From: Candidatus Thiodiazotropha sp.
Lineage (GTDB): Bacteria > Pseudomonadota > Gammaproteobacteria > Chromatiales > Chromatiaceae
DNA length: 64,000 nucleotides
Assembly (NCBI GenBank): GCA_023838465.1
Contig: JAIVEQ010000008.1
Span: forward strand, 1 to 64,000
Reading direction: 5' to 3'
In this document: in pieces, positions 18,096-25,311 of the stretch
Position numbering within the stretch: position 1 is the stretch's first letter
Layout: each line of letters opens with the position of its first letter
Program-made: the position numbers and the translations under genes
Notes under the pieces: model-generated
Databases searched by the model: none
Told to the model about the DNA's origin: nothing
What the model saw: only the letters and a program-made list of their open reading frames with translations

Positions 18096-18224
18096 GTGAG
18101 TCTGCTTTCTATTATCGAGCCCGATCAAGAATATGACCTAATCACTGAAATCCATAGCGAGATCAAGTCTGTCTTTGGTATGAGACACAACTTAATGACA
18201 CTTCATAGCACGAGTCCCAAGTGA
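18096..18224 (+). pseudogene. N-terminal remnant of a carboxymuconolactone decarboxylase/AhpD-like gene
   Basis: This short frame encodes 42 residues and ends at TGA 18222-18224. IIEPDQEYDLITEIHSEIKS followed by VFGMRHNL resembles the first 40 residues of CMD-family proteins, which normally run to about 150 or more with a CxxC or CxxxxxH site. That active site is absent. AGAGGAG lies 7 bases before the GTG; an ATG at 18090 is too close. It is probably a decayed or truncated gene, though a genuine small protein cannot be excluded. The VOC gene begins 17 bases later. Confidence 0.45.
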
Positions 18225-18241
18225 CTGGAAGGGATCTGATT

Positions 18242-18661
18242 ATGCAGCCAAGAATCAACCTGATTACACTCGGTGTGAGAGATCTATCGCAATCCCTGGC
18301 CTTCTATGAGGCACTTGGTCTGTCGCGCTATCCCTTTGACAGTGACGCGATCGCCTTTTTCGAGTTACAGGGTAGTTGGCTGGCACTCTATCCCCGCGAG
18401 GCTCTTGCCGGTGATGCGGGTGTGCCTGCTGAAGGTTCGGGATTTAGCGCTTTTACTCTGGCCCACAATGTCACAAGTCGGGAGGCGGTAGAGCGGGTCA
18501 TGGAAGAGGCCCTGGTTGCTGGTGCACAGCAAGTAAAGCCGGCTCAAGAGACCTTCTGGGGCGGTTATTCAGGATATTTTGCTGATCCTGATGGTTTTCT
18601 TTGGGAGGTTGCTCATGTGCCGCAATTTTGGATAGGTCCGAGAGAGGGGGAGGCGACATGA
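18242..18661 (+). CDS. VOC-superfamily (glyoxalase-like) protein
   Basis: This is a 139-residue protein with the paired beta-alpha-beta-beta-beta fold: INLITLGVRDLSQSLAFYEALG at the start and WGGYSGYFADPDGFLWEVAH near the end. The terminal Glu of FLWEVAH and others could bind a metal. VOC enzymes include lyases, dioxygenases and resistance proteins, and the substrate here cannot be told. The ATG at 18242 is used because AAGGGAT precedes it; an in-frame GTG at 18221 overlaps the upstream remnant. Its stop overlaps the tag start as ATGA, so the two are coupled. Confidence 0.8.
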   Translation: MQPRINLITLGVRDLSQSLAFYEALGLSRYPFDSDAIAFFELQGSWLALYPREALAGDAGVPAEGSGFSAFTLAHNVTSREAVERVMEEALVAGAQQVKPAQETFWGGYSGYFADPDGFLWEVAHVPQFWIGPREGEAT

Positions 18662-19245
18662 GCGGTGATCCCTGTCCCTGGTGCCTGGGACATGATGAGT
18701 ATGTCCAATATCATGATCAGGAGTGGGGCGTCCCCTCTTATGACCCGCAACACCTGTTCGAGATGCTTATCCTGGAAGGTGCCCAGGCCGGTCTCTCCTG
18801 GCTGACCATCCTGCGAAAGCGAAAAGGGTATCGAAAAGCCTTTGACAATTTTAATGCTGAACGCATTGCCGGCTATGGGGAGCGTGAGGTTTCACGCCTG
18901 CTGGCCGATCCGGGCATAGTACGCAACCGACTCAAAGTGGCTTCAGCGATAGGGAACGCTCAGGCCTTTCTGGCACTGGAGACGGGCGAAGGATTTTCAC
19001 AGCTGCTCTGGTCGTTTGTCGATGCCAAGCCTATCCAAAACCAATGGCGCACCCTGCAGCAGGTACCGGCCACGACAGCGGGTTCGGATGCCATGAGTCG
19101 TGAACTCAAGCGGCGTGGTTTCCGCTTCGTTGGAAGTACTATTTGTTACGCATTCATGCAGTCGGTTGGCATGGTCAATGACCACCTGCTGAGTTGCCCG
19201 CGTTATCAGGAGGTTGCCTCTCTGGCTATGACAGAGAAATCGTAG
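18658..19245 (+). CDS. tag: DNA-3-methyladenine glycosylase I
   Basis: Tag (195 residues) removes 3-methyladenine from alkylated DNA at the start of base-excision repair. Typical features are the N-terminal zinc cysteine region PCPWCLGHDEYVQYHDQEWGVP, LILEGAQAGLSWLTILRKR, and late residues including GSTICYAFMQSVGMVNDH and a Cys in LLSCPRY that complete the zinc site. The start at 18658 overlaps the upstream VOC gene's stop by 4 bases (ATGA). An in-frame start at 18601 lies inside that gene. It converges on crp downstream. Confidence 0.93.
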   Translation: MSGDPCPWCLGHDEYVQYHDQEWGVPSYDPQHLFEMLILEGAQAGLSWLTILRKRKGYRKAFDNFNAERIAGYGEREVSRLLADPGIVRNRLKVASAIGNAQAFLALETGEGFSQLLWSFVDAKPIQNQWRTLQQVPATTAGSDAMSRELKRRGFRFVGSTICYAFMQSVGMVNDHLLSCPRYQEVASLAMTEKS

Positions 19246-19293
19246 AGAACGCCGCACCCGGGGGTGCGGATCTCTCTGGATTTTATATCTGAT

Positions 19294-19947
19294 TCAGCGG
19301 GTACCGAATACTACAATGGTCTTGCCTTTGACACTGATCAGTCCTTGCTCCTCCAGGTTTTTCAATACCCTGCCGGCCATCTCCCGTGAACAGCCGACAA
19401 TGCGTCCGATCTCCTGGCGCGTGATGCGGATCTGCATACCGTCGGGGTGGGTCATGGCATCCGGTTCCTTACACAAATCAAGCAGCGTGCGCGCGATACG
19501 TCCTGTGACATCGAAAAAGGCAATATGCCCGACCTTATCGCTGGTTTGTGATAGGCGCTGGGAGAGTTGGGCACCCAAGGCATAGAGGATATCCTTGGTG
19601 TACTCCTTGAGGTCATGGGTAAAGAGCTGTTCCAGCCGCTGATAGCTGATCTCTGCAATCTGGCAGGATGCGCGGGTGCGTACCATGACACTGCGTTTTG
19701 GTTCGGGTATGAATAGGCCCATTTCACCTACGAACTGCCCCTTGTTGAGGTAGGTGAGAATAATCTCACGACCATCTTCATCTTCGATGTAGACAGCTAC
19801 CGAGCCTTCCGTGATGTAGTACAGGATGTCTGCCGGGTCACCGATATGGATAATCTCGGTGTTCTTGGGATAACGCCGACGGTGACAAAAGGAGAGGAAT
19901 CGCTGAAGATACTCAGGATCCTGTGGTGGCGGTTTTATGATCGTCAT
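19294..19947 (-). CDS. crp: cAMP receptor protein (Crp/Vfr type)
   Basis: This is a 217-residue homodimeric regulator. The cyclic-nucleotide domain shows [31 protein letters not shown] and [16 protein letters not shown], matching the cAMP phosphate cassette. QTSDKVG at the dimer helix keeps the Thr-Ser pair that contacts cAMP in E. coli CRP. The DNA-binding helix-turn-helix is [28 protein letters not shown], nearly identical to CRP in its recognition helix, so the operator is probably TGTGA-N6-TCACA. It is divergent from yhfA, the same neighbour as in E. coli. No adenylate cyclase gene is in the window. Confidence 0.93.
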   Translation of the reverse strand: MTIIKPPPQDPEYLQRFLSFCHRRRYPKNTEIIHIGDPADILYYITEGSVAVYIEDEDGREIILTYLNKGQFVGEMGLFIPEPKRSVMVRTRASCQIAEISYQRLEQLFTHDLKEYTKDILYALGAQLSQRLSQTSDKVGHIAFFDVTGRIARTLLDLCKEPDAMTHPDGMQIRITRQEIGRIVGCSREMAGRVLKNLEEQGLISVKGKTIVVFGTR

Positions 19948-20268
19948 GATCTTGGGACTCTTAAGTGTTATGGGGAGAGATCAGCCTGCAGAGTGATCCA
20001 GCTATCTGCCAATCGGCAGCCTCCGGTGATCTTCATCGCAGTTTTTCTGAGCCCTCTATTGTCAATTATATATGATGATCTCTATTACAGAGTTTAGGAT
20101 CAAGTTTAGCAACCCTTTTCAACTTGTCGAATTTACAGCCTTCTGTAGACTCAACTGACACATAGTGTAACAAAAACAAGAGTCCATTAATTTAACGCAA
20201 TTCATACTAATCAACTATCCCGGATCGCACATCCCTGTGGTCTGGTGGGAAAACATTTGGAGCAGCAG
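19948..20268. other. 321-bp divergent intergenic region of crp and yhfA
   Basis: No gene was found. It should hold the promoters of both genes. An AT-rich patch around 20055-20085 (TTGTCA, then TATTAC 18 bases later) is a weak rightward promoter candidate for yhfA. I did not see a clear CRP half-site pair. Confidence 0.45.
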
Positions 20269-20688
20269 ATGAAGGCACGGGTCATTTGGGTGGAGGCAAC
20301 CACCATGATGGGGGAATCTGGCAGTGGCCACGCAGTGGTGATGGATGGGCCGCCAGAGCATGGAGGACGAAATCTGGGGGTCAGGCCAATGGAGATGTTA
20401 TTGCTGGGTATGGGCGGGTGCGCTGAATTCGATGTGCTGGCCATTTTAAAGAAGTCTCGTCAACAGGTGACCGGTTGTGTGGTGGAGCTGGAGGCACAGC
20501 GGGCTGAGCAGGATCCGAAGGTATTTACCCATATTCATGCCCATTTTATCGTCACCGGAAAGGCATTAAGTGAAAAGCATGTAGCTCGTGCCATCTCCCT
20601 GAGTGCGGAAAAATACTGTTCCGCCTCCCTGATGCTTGGCAAGAGCGCCGAGATCACCCATGACTACGAGATACGCGATGAGCAGTGA
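20269..20688 (+). CDS. yhfA: OsmC-family protein, YhfA type
   Basis: This 139-residue protein of the OsmC/Ohr fold matches the E. coli crp-linked YhfA: MKARVIWVE, GESGSGHAVVMDG, RPMEMLLLGMGGCAEFDVLAILKKSRQ, THIHAHFIVTG and LSAEKYCSASLMLGKSAEITH. The two conserved cysteines (MGGC and KYC) are the peroxidatic and resolving positions in this family, so a hydroperoxide-reducing or redox role is likely. The ATG at 20269 aligns with E. coli YhfA, whereas a GTG at 20245 adds an unmatched stretch. The next gene overlaps its end by 11 bases. Confidence 0.88.
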   Translation: MKARVIWVEATTMMGESGSGHAVVMDGPPEHGGRNLGVRPMEMLLLGMGGCAEFDVLAILKKSRQQVTGCVVELEAQRAEQDPKVFTHIHAHFIVTGKALSEKHVARAISLSAEKYCSASLMLGKSAEITHDYEIRDEQ

Positions 20689-22276
20689 AGCCGCCACCTT
20701 TGATGAACTGGTAGCCGAGTACTACCGGGTCTGGTTCCGCTTCCATCCGGTGGCTGCAGTGTATGCCTCGGTATCGGGCTATGAAGGGCTTCTGACTGCT
20801 GACGGGGATGATGACATGGGCGCCCTGGCTAGCCTGATCAGTAGCTTGCTGGTCAGTCTCAAGGAGCTTGACTACGATGCCCTGGATGCTGATCGACAGC
20901 TTGACCTGCAGCTGATCTACGGTGCTGCACTGGTCGAACATCGTATGCTGCTCGAACACGACTGGCGCCACAGAGACCCGGCCAGGTATCTCCCATTGCA
21001 CCTGCTCCAGGAACTGGTTGTACGTCAGTCTGAGAGGTTGTGTGAGGCCTTAATGGGCGTATTGGAGAAGACCCCCAACTATCTGCGGGATGCGCGTGGC
21101 CGACTTGCGGAGCTACCTGGTCTGGTCTCCACCCTCTGGCTTGCCGATGCCCTGGAGACTGCGGAAAAGGGGGTGCCCTGGTTGAAGCGCCTCGGCAGGG
21201 ACCTGCCACAGACCCATGAATGCTGTGCCGATAAGGGACGCCTGCAGGCACTCAGCAGTCAGGCTGCTGAATCAGTTGAAGATTTTAAACAGATATTGAT
21301 CAAGGAGTTGGCGCCAGCAGCCACGGGAACCGCCGATTGCGGCAAGGCGATACTCAATTGGCTGTTGAGGCATCGGGATCAACTCGAACTCTCTGCCGAT
21401 GATGCCTTGGACTATGCACGAAAAAGGCTGCATAAGACCTACCAAACAATGGAGCAGCAAGGCTTGACGCTACAGACAGTGAAACAGTCCGGTGGCAAGC
21501 CGCTCAGCGGTGATAGCCGCCTGCAGGCCTACCACGAGGAGGCCAATACCCTCAGGTCGTTTCTGCAACAACATCGGCTCCTACCCGATTCTGAACAGCC
21601 CCTGGAGTTTCGTATTACAGACAGTTGCTTCAGACAGCCCGACTGCGGCAGCTATCTGCGTAGCGAGCAGGGGGGTGTCTTTCTGATCCCCCATGATCAG
21701 CAGGTGGGTGGTGGAGAAACCCGCTCGGCGATACGTATGCGCAACCTCTATAGCAGCTGGGCGGGCCGTCACTATCTGGCTTGGGCAGGGGGGGTGTCGG
21801 CGCATAGTCTGGTCCGCCAGATCAACCCCTCAGCCGCGTTCAAACGGGGCTGGGCTCACTACATGAGCCGGATCCTGGAAGAGAAAGGCTACTTCAACGA
21901 GCAAGACCGTTTACTGCTTTATCAAAGGCGCCTGGCGCTGGCGGAACAGGCCACCATCGATCTAGAGTTTCATGCCGGCGAGATCAACAGCCGCCAGGCC
22001 CTTGAACGGTTGAAAATGTTGTCAGATATCCCCTGCTGGGCAGAGGTCAGTCTGACCGCCATCTCAAGACGTCCAACCGATGCCTTCATGGCCCTGTTGG
22101 GTGCCGATCTGATAGAACATCTCACCCAACAGCTGCTTGCACAAAGGCCCGGTGTGACCCTGCACTCACTCCACGAAGAGCTGCTGGCCCATGGTGCAGT
22201 CGCCCTGCCATTGGTTGTTCAGCGGGCATGCGGTCAGGAGACCTGGGAGAACGCGATAAATGAGGTGCTGTCGTGA
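20678..22276 (+). CDS. divergent DUF885-like protein
   Basis: This encodes 532 largely helical residues without a signal peptide. The N-terminus (TFDELVAEYYRVWFRFHPVAAVYASVSGYEG) is typical of DUF885 proteins, which are suspected M3-like metallopeptidases. The usual zinc-helix signature is only loosely kept: RHYLAWAGG and then FKRGWAHYMSRI (compare EGWAxY). Absence of a clear HExxH makes activity doubtful. The start at 20678 overlaps yhfA, and the end overlaps the next VOC gene (GTGA), so the three form a tight operon yhfA-DUF885-VOC. That linkage hints at a detoxification or peptide-handling role but does not prove it. Confidence 0.65.
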   Translation: MSSEAATFDELVAEYYRVWFRFHPVAAVYASVSGYEGLLTADGDDDMGALASLISSLLVSLKELDYDALDADRQLDLQLIYGAALVEHRMLLEHDWRHRDPARYLPLHLLQELVVRQSERLCEALMGVLEKTPNYLRDARGRLAELPGLVSTLWLADALETAEKGVPWLKRLGRDLPQTHECCADKGRLQALSSQAAESVEDFKQILIKELAPAATGTADCGKAILNWLLRHRDQLELSADDALDYARKRLHKTYQTMEQQGLTLQTVKQSGGKPLSGDSRLQAYHEEANTLRSFLQQHRLLPDSEQPLEFRITDSCFRQPDCGSYLRSEQGGVFLIPHDQQVGGGETRSAIRMRNLYSSWAGRHYLAWAGGVSAHSLVRQINPSAAFKRGWAHYMSRILEEKGYFNEQDRLLLYQRRLALAEQATIDLEFHAGEINSRQALERLKMLSDIPCWAEVSLTAISRRPTDAFMALLGADLIEHLTQQLLAQRPGVTLHSLHEELLAHGAVALPLVVQRACGQETWENAINEVLS

Positions 22277-22683
22277 AACGTCCGGAAGGGCATCTGGGAA
22301 TGCGCCATGTGGCCCTCAATGTCAGGGATCTTGCCACCAGTGAACACTTCTACGTCACCCTGATGGGGATGCAGATCGAGTGGCGACCCGATCCGGATAA
22401 CCTCTATCTCACCTCGGGGCCGGACAATCTTGCGCTGCACAAGGCGATTGGCAACAGCTTCGATGAGGCCGCCCAGCGCCTCGACCATATCGGTTTTTTT
22501 CTCACCAAGCCTGAGGCGGTGGATGCCTGGTACACCTACCTATCGGCAGAAGGGGTGAGGATGCGAAATGCGCCGCGCTCCCATCGGGATGGGGCAAGAA
22601 GTTTCTACTGTTTCGATCCGGACGGGACCACTGTGCAGATCATCTACCATCCGCCTGTAGCAACCCATGAGGCGAATTGTTGA
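22273..22683 (+). CDS. VOC-superfamily (glyoxalase-like) protein
   Basis: This is a 136-residue VOC protein. The first module is MRHVALNVRDLATSEHFYVTLMGM with a His at the usual first metal position. The second has LDHIGFFLTK (His), and the C-terminal FDPDGTTVQIIYHP supplies an acidic or polar ligand position. It could be a metal-dependent lyase or dioxygenase; the substrate is unknown. The GTG at 22273 overlaps the preceding stop by 4 bases (GTGA), so it is the last gene of the yhfA operon. It is unrelated in detail to the VOC protein at 18242. Confidence 0.8.
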   Translation: MKRPEGHLGMRHVALNVRDLATSEHFYVTLMGMQIEWRPDPDNLYLTSGPDNLALHKAIGNSFDEAAQRLDHIGFFLTKPEAVDAWYTYLSAEGVRMRNAPRSHRDGARSFYCFDPDGTTVQIIYHPPVATHEANC

Positions 22684-22744
22684 AATTGAAAAAACTAGGT
22701 TAAGCCAATTCGCCTCTCATGGGGTGATGGATTGTTTCTGACAT

Positions 22745-22796
22745 CAAAAAACCCGCACAAGGCGGGTTCTTTGATGTTGGCTGGGGATGGAGGATT
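22745..22796. repeat. duplicated tRNA-Gln 3' end plus terminator hairpin (partial copy)
   Basis: This stretch repeats 22916-22970 with few changes. It has the hairpin AACCCGC-N5-GCGGGTT with A-rich flank, then TTGATGT, then the last 19 bases of the tRNA-Gln gene (22778-22796, complement of the CCA end and acceptor/T-arm). It then diverges into GC-rich palindromes. No complete tRNA can be formed. It may be a deletion remnant of a second tRNA copy or an attachment-site duplication. Confidence 0.7.
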
Positions 22797-22917
22797 ATTC
22801 GGCCCATTGGGCCTCACCCCTTTGGGGCCAGCGCTGCCGCTGTTCGCCTTCACTTCGTTCAGACGTCGAACCTCGGTGGAGCTTCTCATCCTCCATCTGG
22901 CAGATTCTGGCAGGTAC

Positions 22918-22942
22918 AAAAAAACCCGCACTATGACGGGTT
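22918..22942 (-). terminator. intrinsic terminator after tRNA-Gln
   Basis: On the minus strand AACCCG and CGGGTT form a 6-bp stem followed by a run of seven T (complement of 22918-22924). It lies 10 bases past the tRNA 3' end and would end the rplM-rpsI-tRNA transcripts. Confidence 0.7.
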
Positions 22943-22951
22943 CTTTAATGT

Positions 22952-23025
22952 TGGCTGGGGATGGAGGATTCGAACCTCCACATACGGAGTCAGAGTCCGT
23001 TGTCCTGCCGTTAGACGAATCCCCA
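22952..23025 (-). tRNA. glnV: tRNA-Gln (anticodon CUG)
   Basis: This is a 74-base cloverleaf including an encoded CCA. The acceptor arm TGGGGAT pairs with ATCCCCA, leaving the U1-A72 pair typical of tRNA-Gln. The anticodon stem ACGGA/TCCGT encloses the loop CTCTGAC with anticodon CTG, reading CAG codons. The T arm has GGTTCGAATCC. It lies 49 bases downstream of rpsI on the same strand. The gene symbol follows E. coli use for the CUG isoacceptor. Confidence 0.95.
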
Positions 23026-23074
23026 GTTGCAGACTCGGTGCAGGCAGAATCTGCCGGCAAATACCGAGCCAGAC

Positions 23075-23464
23075 TTAACGTTTAGAGAACTGAGGACGCT
23101 TACGGGCCTTGTGCAGGCCAACTTTCTTACGCTCGACAGCACGCGCATCGCGGGTCAGGAAGCCGGCTTTACGCAGGGTGCCGTGTAAAGACTCATCATA
23201 GGCGTCGAGTGCGCGGGAGATGCCGTGACGTATGGCGCCTGCCTGTCCTGTGGTGCCACCACCGCATACCGTGACTTTGATATCGACCTTGTTGCCGGTC
23301 TCAGTCGCATCCAGAGGCTGACGAACCACCATACGGGCTGTCTCGCGGCCAAAGTACTCATCGAGTGGGAGATTGTTGACGATGATGTTTCCGCTGCCGG
23401 TGGTCAGGAAGACACGTGCAGTGGAACTTTTACGGCGTCCGGTCGTGATGTGCATATCTGCCAT
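23075..23464 (-). CDS. rpsI: 30S ribosomal protein S9
   Basis: S9 (129 residues) sits in the head of the small subunit, where its C-terminal tail reaches the P-site tRNA. The signature [12 protein letters not shown] begins the protein, with [39 protein letters not shown] and the basic tail [16 protein letters not shown] ending in the conserved SKR. The length is standard. It follows rplM after 23 bases, the usual rplM-rpsI operon order. Confidence 0.98.
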   Translation of the reverse strand: MADMHITTGRRKSSTARVFLTTGSGNIIVNNLPLDEYFGRETARMVVRQPLDATETGNKVDIKVTVCGGGTTGQAGAIRHGISRALDAYDESLHGTLRKAGFLTRDARAVERKKVGLHKARKRPQFSKR

Positions 23465-23487
23465 ATTCTTAAGCTCTAAGTGTTTTC

Positions 23488-23916
23488 TCAGATTTCCAGC
23501 GGCTGTGGCTGCTGGGCCTGATGGGTATGTTCGGAACCGGCAAAGACGCGCAGTTTCTTAAACATGGCGCGGCCAAGTGAGTTTTTAGGCATCATGCCCT
23601 TGACTGCATGTTCGATAGCACGCTCCGGTGTGTTCTTTAACAGTTTGTCCAGACTGATGGACTTCATGTTGCCGATGTAACCTGTGTGATGGTGATACAT
23701 CTTGTCGGTCAGTTTATTACCGGTTACACGAACCTTCTCAGCATTGACCACGACGATATAGTCGCCAGTATCCACGTGAGGGGTATATTCCGGTTTATGC
23801 TTGCCGCGCAGGTGTCGTGCAATTTCGGTGGACAGACGACCCAGGGTCTTGTCTGTTGCGTCCACGAGATACCAATTGCGGCGAACCTCAGCCGGCTTTG
23901 CGCTTACAGTAGTCAT
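23488..23916 (-). CDS. rplM: 50S ribosomal protein L13
   Basis: L13 (142 residues) is an early-assembly protein of the large subunit that in E. coli also represses its own mRNA. Landmarks are [75 protein letters not shown] and [16 protein letters not shown]. The ATG at 23916 gives the normal length; a start at 23994 would add 26 residues not found in L13. GGAG lies 9 bases before the ATG. A likely promoter lies at 23966-23994, with a separate RNA unit upstream. Confidence 0.98.
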   Translation of the reverse strand: MTTVSAKPAEVRRNWYLVDATDKTLGRLSTEIARHLRGKHKPEYTPHVDTGDYIVVVNAEKVRVTGNKLTDKMYHHHTGYIGNMKSISLDKLLKNTPERAIEHAVKGMMPKNSLGRAMFKKLRVFAGSEHTHQAQQPQPLEI

Positions 23917-24061
23917 CCGATGTCGCTCCAATGGAGAACTAATTATGCCTCGAAAAAGACGGCGGATATTACATGATCCTTGAGAGGGGTACAAGGCCTA
24001 TCCCAGATAATTCATTCCGGGAAGCCACTTTAGCTCAAGCTGGTATTAAAAGGGAGAAAGC
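23917..24061. other. leader and promoter region of rplM-rpsI
   Basis: This gap contains the rplM Shine-Dalgarno and the promoter listed separately. Nothing else was recognised. It ends at the terminator of the candidate sRNA. Confidence 0.5.
23966..23994 (-). promoter_or_regulatory. likely sigma-70 promoter of rplM-rpsI
   Basis: On the minus strand TTGTAC (23989-23994) and TAATAT (23966-23971) are separated by 17 bases. They match the consensus -35 at 4 of 6 and the -10 approximately. The position, about 50 bases before the rplM ATG, is suitable. It implies rplM does not depend on the promoter at 24149-24177. Confidence 0.4.
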
Positions 24062-24143
24062 AAAAAAAAAAGCGCGACAGGAGATGTCGCGCTTAAACAT
24101 ATACCACCAAAGGAGGATTACTGTTACTCAGCGTATCAGTATG
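24062..24143 (-). ncRNA. candidate small RNA (about 80 nt) with its own promoter and terminator
   Basis: A near-consensus promoter directs transcription leftward from about 24143. It ends at a perfect intrinsic terminator: stem AAGCGCGACA/TGTCGCGCTT (24070-24079 and 24085-24094, loop 24080-24084) followed by ten T (24062-24071 on the complement). The RNA has no ORF of note. It carries an unpaired CCTCCTTTGG (complement of 24107-24116) able to pair with Shine-Dalgarno sites, as in Hfq-dependent regulators. The alternative is an attenuated long leader of rplM. I do not recognise it as a known RNA family. Confidence 0.55.
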
Positions 24144-24148
24144 TATGA

Positions 24149-24177
24149 ATTATCTAATATACTGACATACTTGTCAA
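24149..24177 (-). promoter_or_regulatory. near-consensus sigma-70 promoter of the candidate sRNA
   Basis: On the minus strand TTGACA (24172-24177, perfect -35) and GATAAT (24149-24154, 5 of 6 for the -10) are exactly 17 bases apart. The predicted start is near 24142. It is the best promoter match I saw in the window. Confidence 0.65.
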
Positions 24178-24220
24178 GTCAATTCACGCATCTTTCTGCT
24201 ATTATCTCAGCCCTTTACAC

Positions 24221-24237
24221 CACCTGACTATCAGGTG
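24221..24237. other. hairpin CACCTGA-CTA-TCAGGTG upstream of yrbG
   Basis: A perfect 7-bp inverted repeat with a 3-base loop lies just before the -35 of the putative yrbG promoter. It is suitable in size for an operator. No regulator can be named. Confidence 0.35.
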
Positions 24238-24242
24238 AATCA

Positions 24243-24270
24243 TTGACAAAAAAAGGAGCGAGCCTTTAAT
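24243..24270 (+). promoter_or_regulatory. likely sigma-70 promoter of yrbG and the LPS genes
   Basis: TTGACA (24243-24248) and TTTAAT (24265-24270) are spaced by 16 bases. The expected transcript starts near 24277, 40 bases before the yrbG ATG at 24317. The palindrome at 24221-24237 lies directly upstream. Confidence 0.45.
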
Positions 24271-24316
24271 GGGTATTTTCGCTTCCCGTAACTTATTGAT
24301 TATATAGATAATATTA

Positions 24317-25285
24317 ATGCTTCTCTTTAGTATTGCAATATTAGTCGGTCTTATCATCCTGGTGTGGAGTGCGGACCGTTTCATTAGTGGTGCAGCAGCC
24401 CTGGCTGATAATCTGGGTGTCTCCCCCATGCTGATTGGGCTCACTGTCGTCGGTCTTGGTACCTCGGCACCGGAAGTGTTGGTTTCCACCATGGCGGCGA
24501 TGAGCGGTAATCCGGGGTTGGCAATTGGCAATGCCATTGGCTCGAATATCGCCAATATCGGATTAATTCTCGGATTTACGGCCCTGCTCATTCCTCTCTC
24601 AGTACATTCAAGCGTGTTGAAAAGGGAGTATCCAATACTGCTTGCAGTCACACTTCTCTGTCTGCTGCTGATGTGGGATGGGGAACTGAACCAGTTTGAT
24701 GGTGCAGTTTTGGCTATTACCCTGGTGGGGGTACTCGGCTGGATGATCTATACCGCTAAGACAGGTGCTGCTGATCCTATTGCAGGTGAATTTGATGCGG
24801 AGATCCCACACGATATTCCAACCCGTAAGGCGATTATTCTGTTGTTGGTGGGATTGGCTTTTCTGTTGTTGAGTTCCCGTCTGCTGGTGTGGGGGGCGAC
24901 CAACGTGGCTATTGCATTGGGGGTTAGCGATGTCATTATCGGTTTGACGATCGTCGCCATCGGCACCAGCCTGCCGGAATTGGCTGCCAGTATCACCAGT
25001 GCCATGAAGGGTGAAGACGATCTCGCTATTGGTAATGTGATAGGTTCTAACCTCTATAATATGCTGGCAGTTTTGAGTATTCCGGGTTTAGTGGCCCCCG
25101 GGCCCTATGCCCCTGAGGTATTGACGCGTGATCTGCCGGTGATGTTGGGTTTAACACTATTCCTTTTCTTTATGGGCTATGGTTTCGGAAAGCCAGGACG
25201 TATAAACCGGTTGGAAGGGGCAATTCTGCTATTGGCCTTCGTCGGCTATCAGTCCTTTTTATTCTTTACCTTGGTCAACACCTGA
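24317..25285 (+). CDS. yrbG: YrbG-type calcium/sodium antiporter
   Basis: This is a 322-residue inner-membrane exchanger of the CaCA superfamily with about ten membrane helices. The two alpha repeats that form the ion path are visible: GLTVVGLGTSAPEVLVS with GNAIGSNIANIG in the first half, and GLTIVAIGTSLPELAAS with GNVIGSNLYNM in the second. The acidic residue after SAP/SLP is the expected ion ligand. As in E. coli the gene heads the kdsD-kdsC-lptC-lptA-lptB cluster. Its role in that pathway is not established. Confidence 0.9.
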   Translation: MLLFSIAILVGLIILVWSADRFISGAAALADNLGVSPMLIGLTVVGLGTSAPEVLVSTMAAMSGNPGLAIGNAIGSNIANIGLILGFTALLIPLSVHSSVLKREYPILLAVTLLCLLLMWDGELNQFDGAVLAITLVGVLGWMIYTAKTGAADPIAGEFDAEIPHDIPTRKAIILLLVGLAFLLLSSRLLVWGATNVAIALGVSDVIIGLTIVAIGTSLPELAASITSAMKGEDDLAIGNVIGSNLYNMLAVLSIPGLVAPGPYAPEVLTRDLPVMLGLTLFLFFMGYGFGKPGRINRLEGAILLLAFVGYQSFLFFTLVNT

Positions 25286-25311
25286 TATCCCTGCGTTGTG
25301 AAACTATCTAG

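Noticed and set aside
22695..23085. Long overlapping ORFs on both strands across the tRNA-Gln region
   Set aside because: They translate tRNA and terminator repeats (for example NPPSPANIKEP-type strings), a familiar false prediction over tRNA genes.
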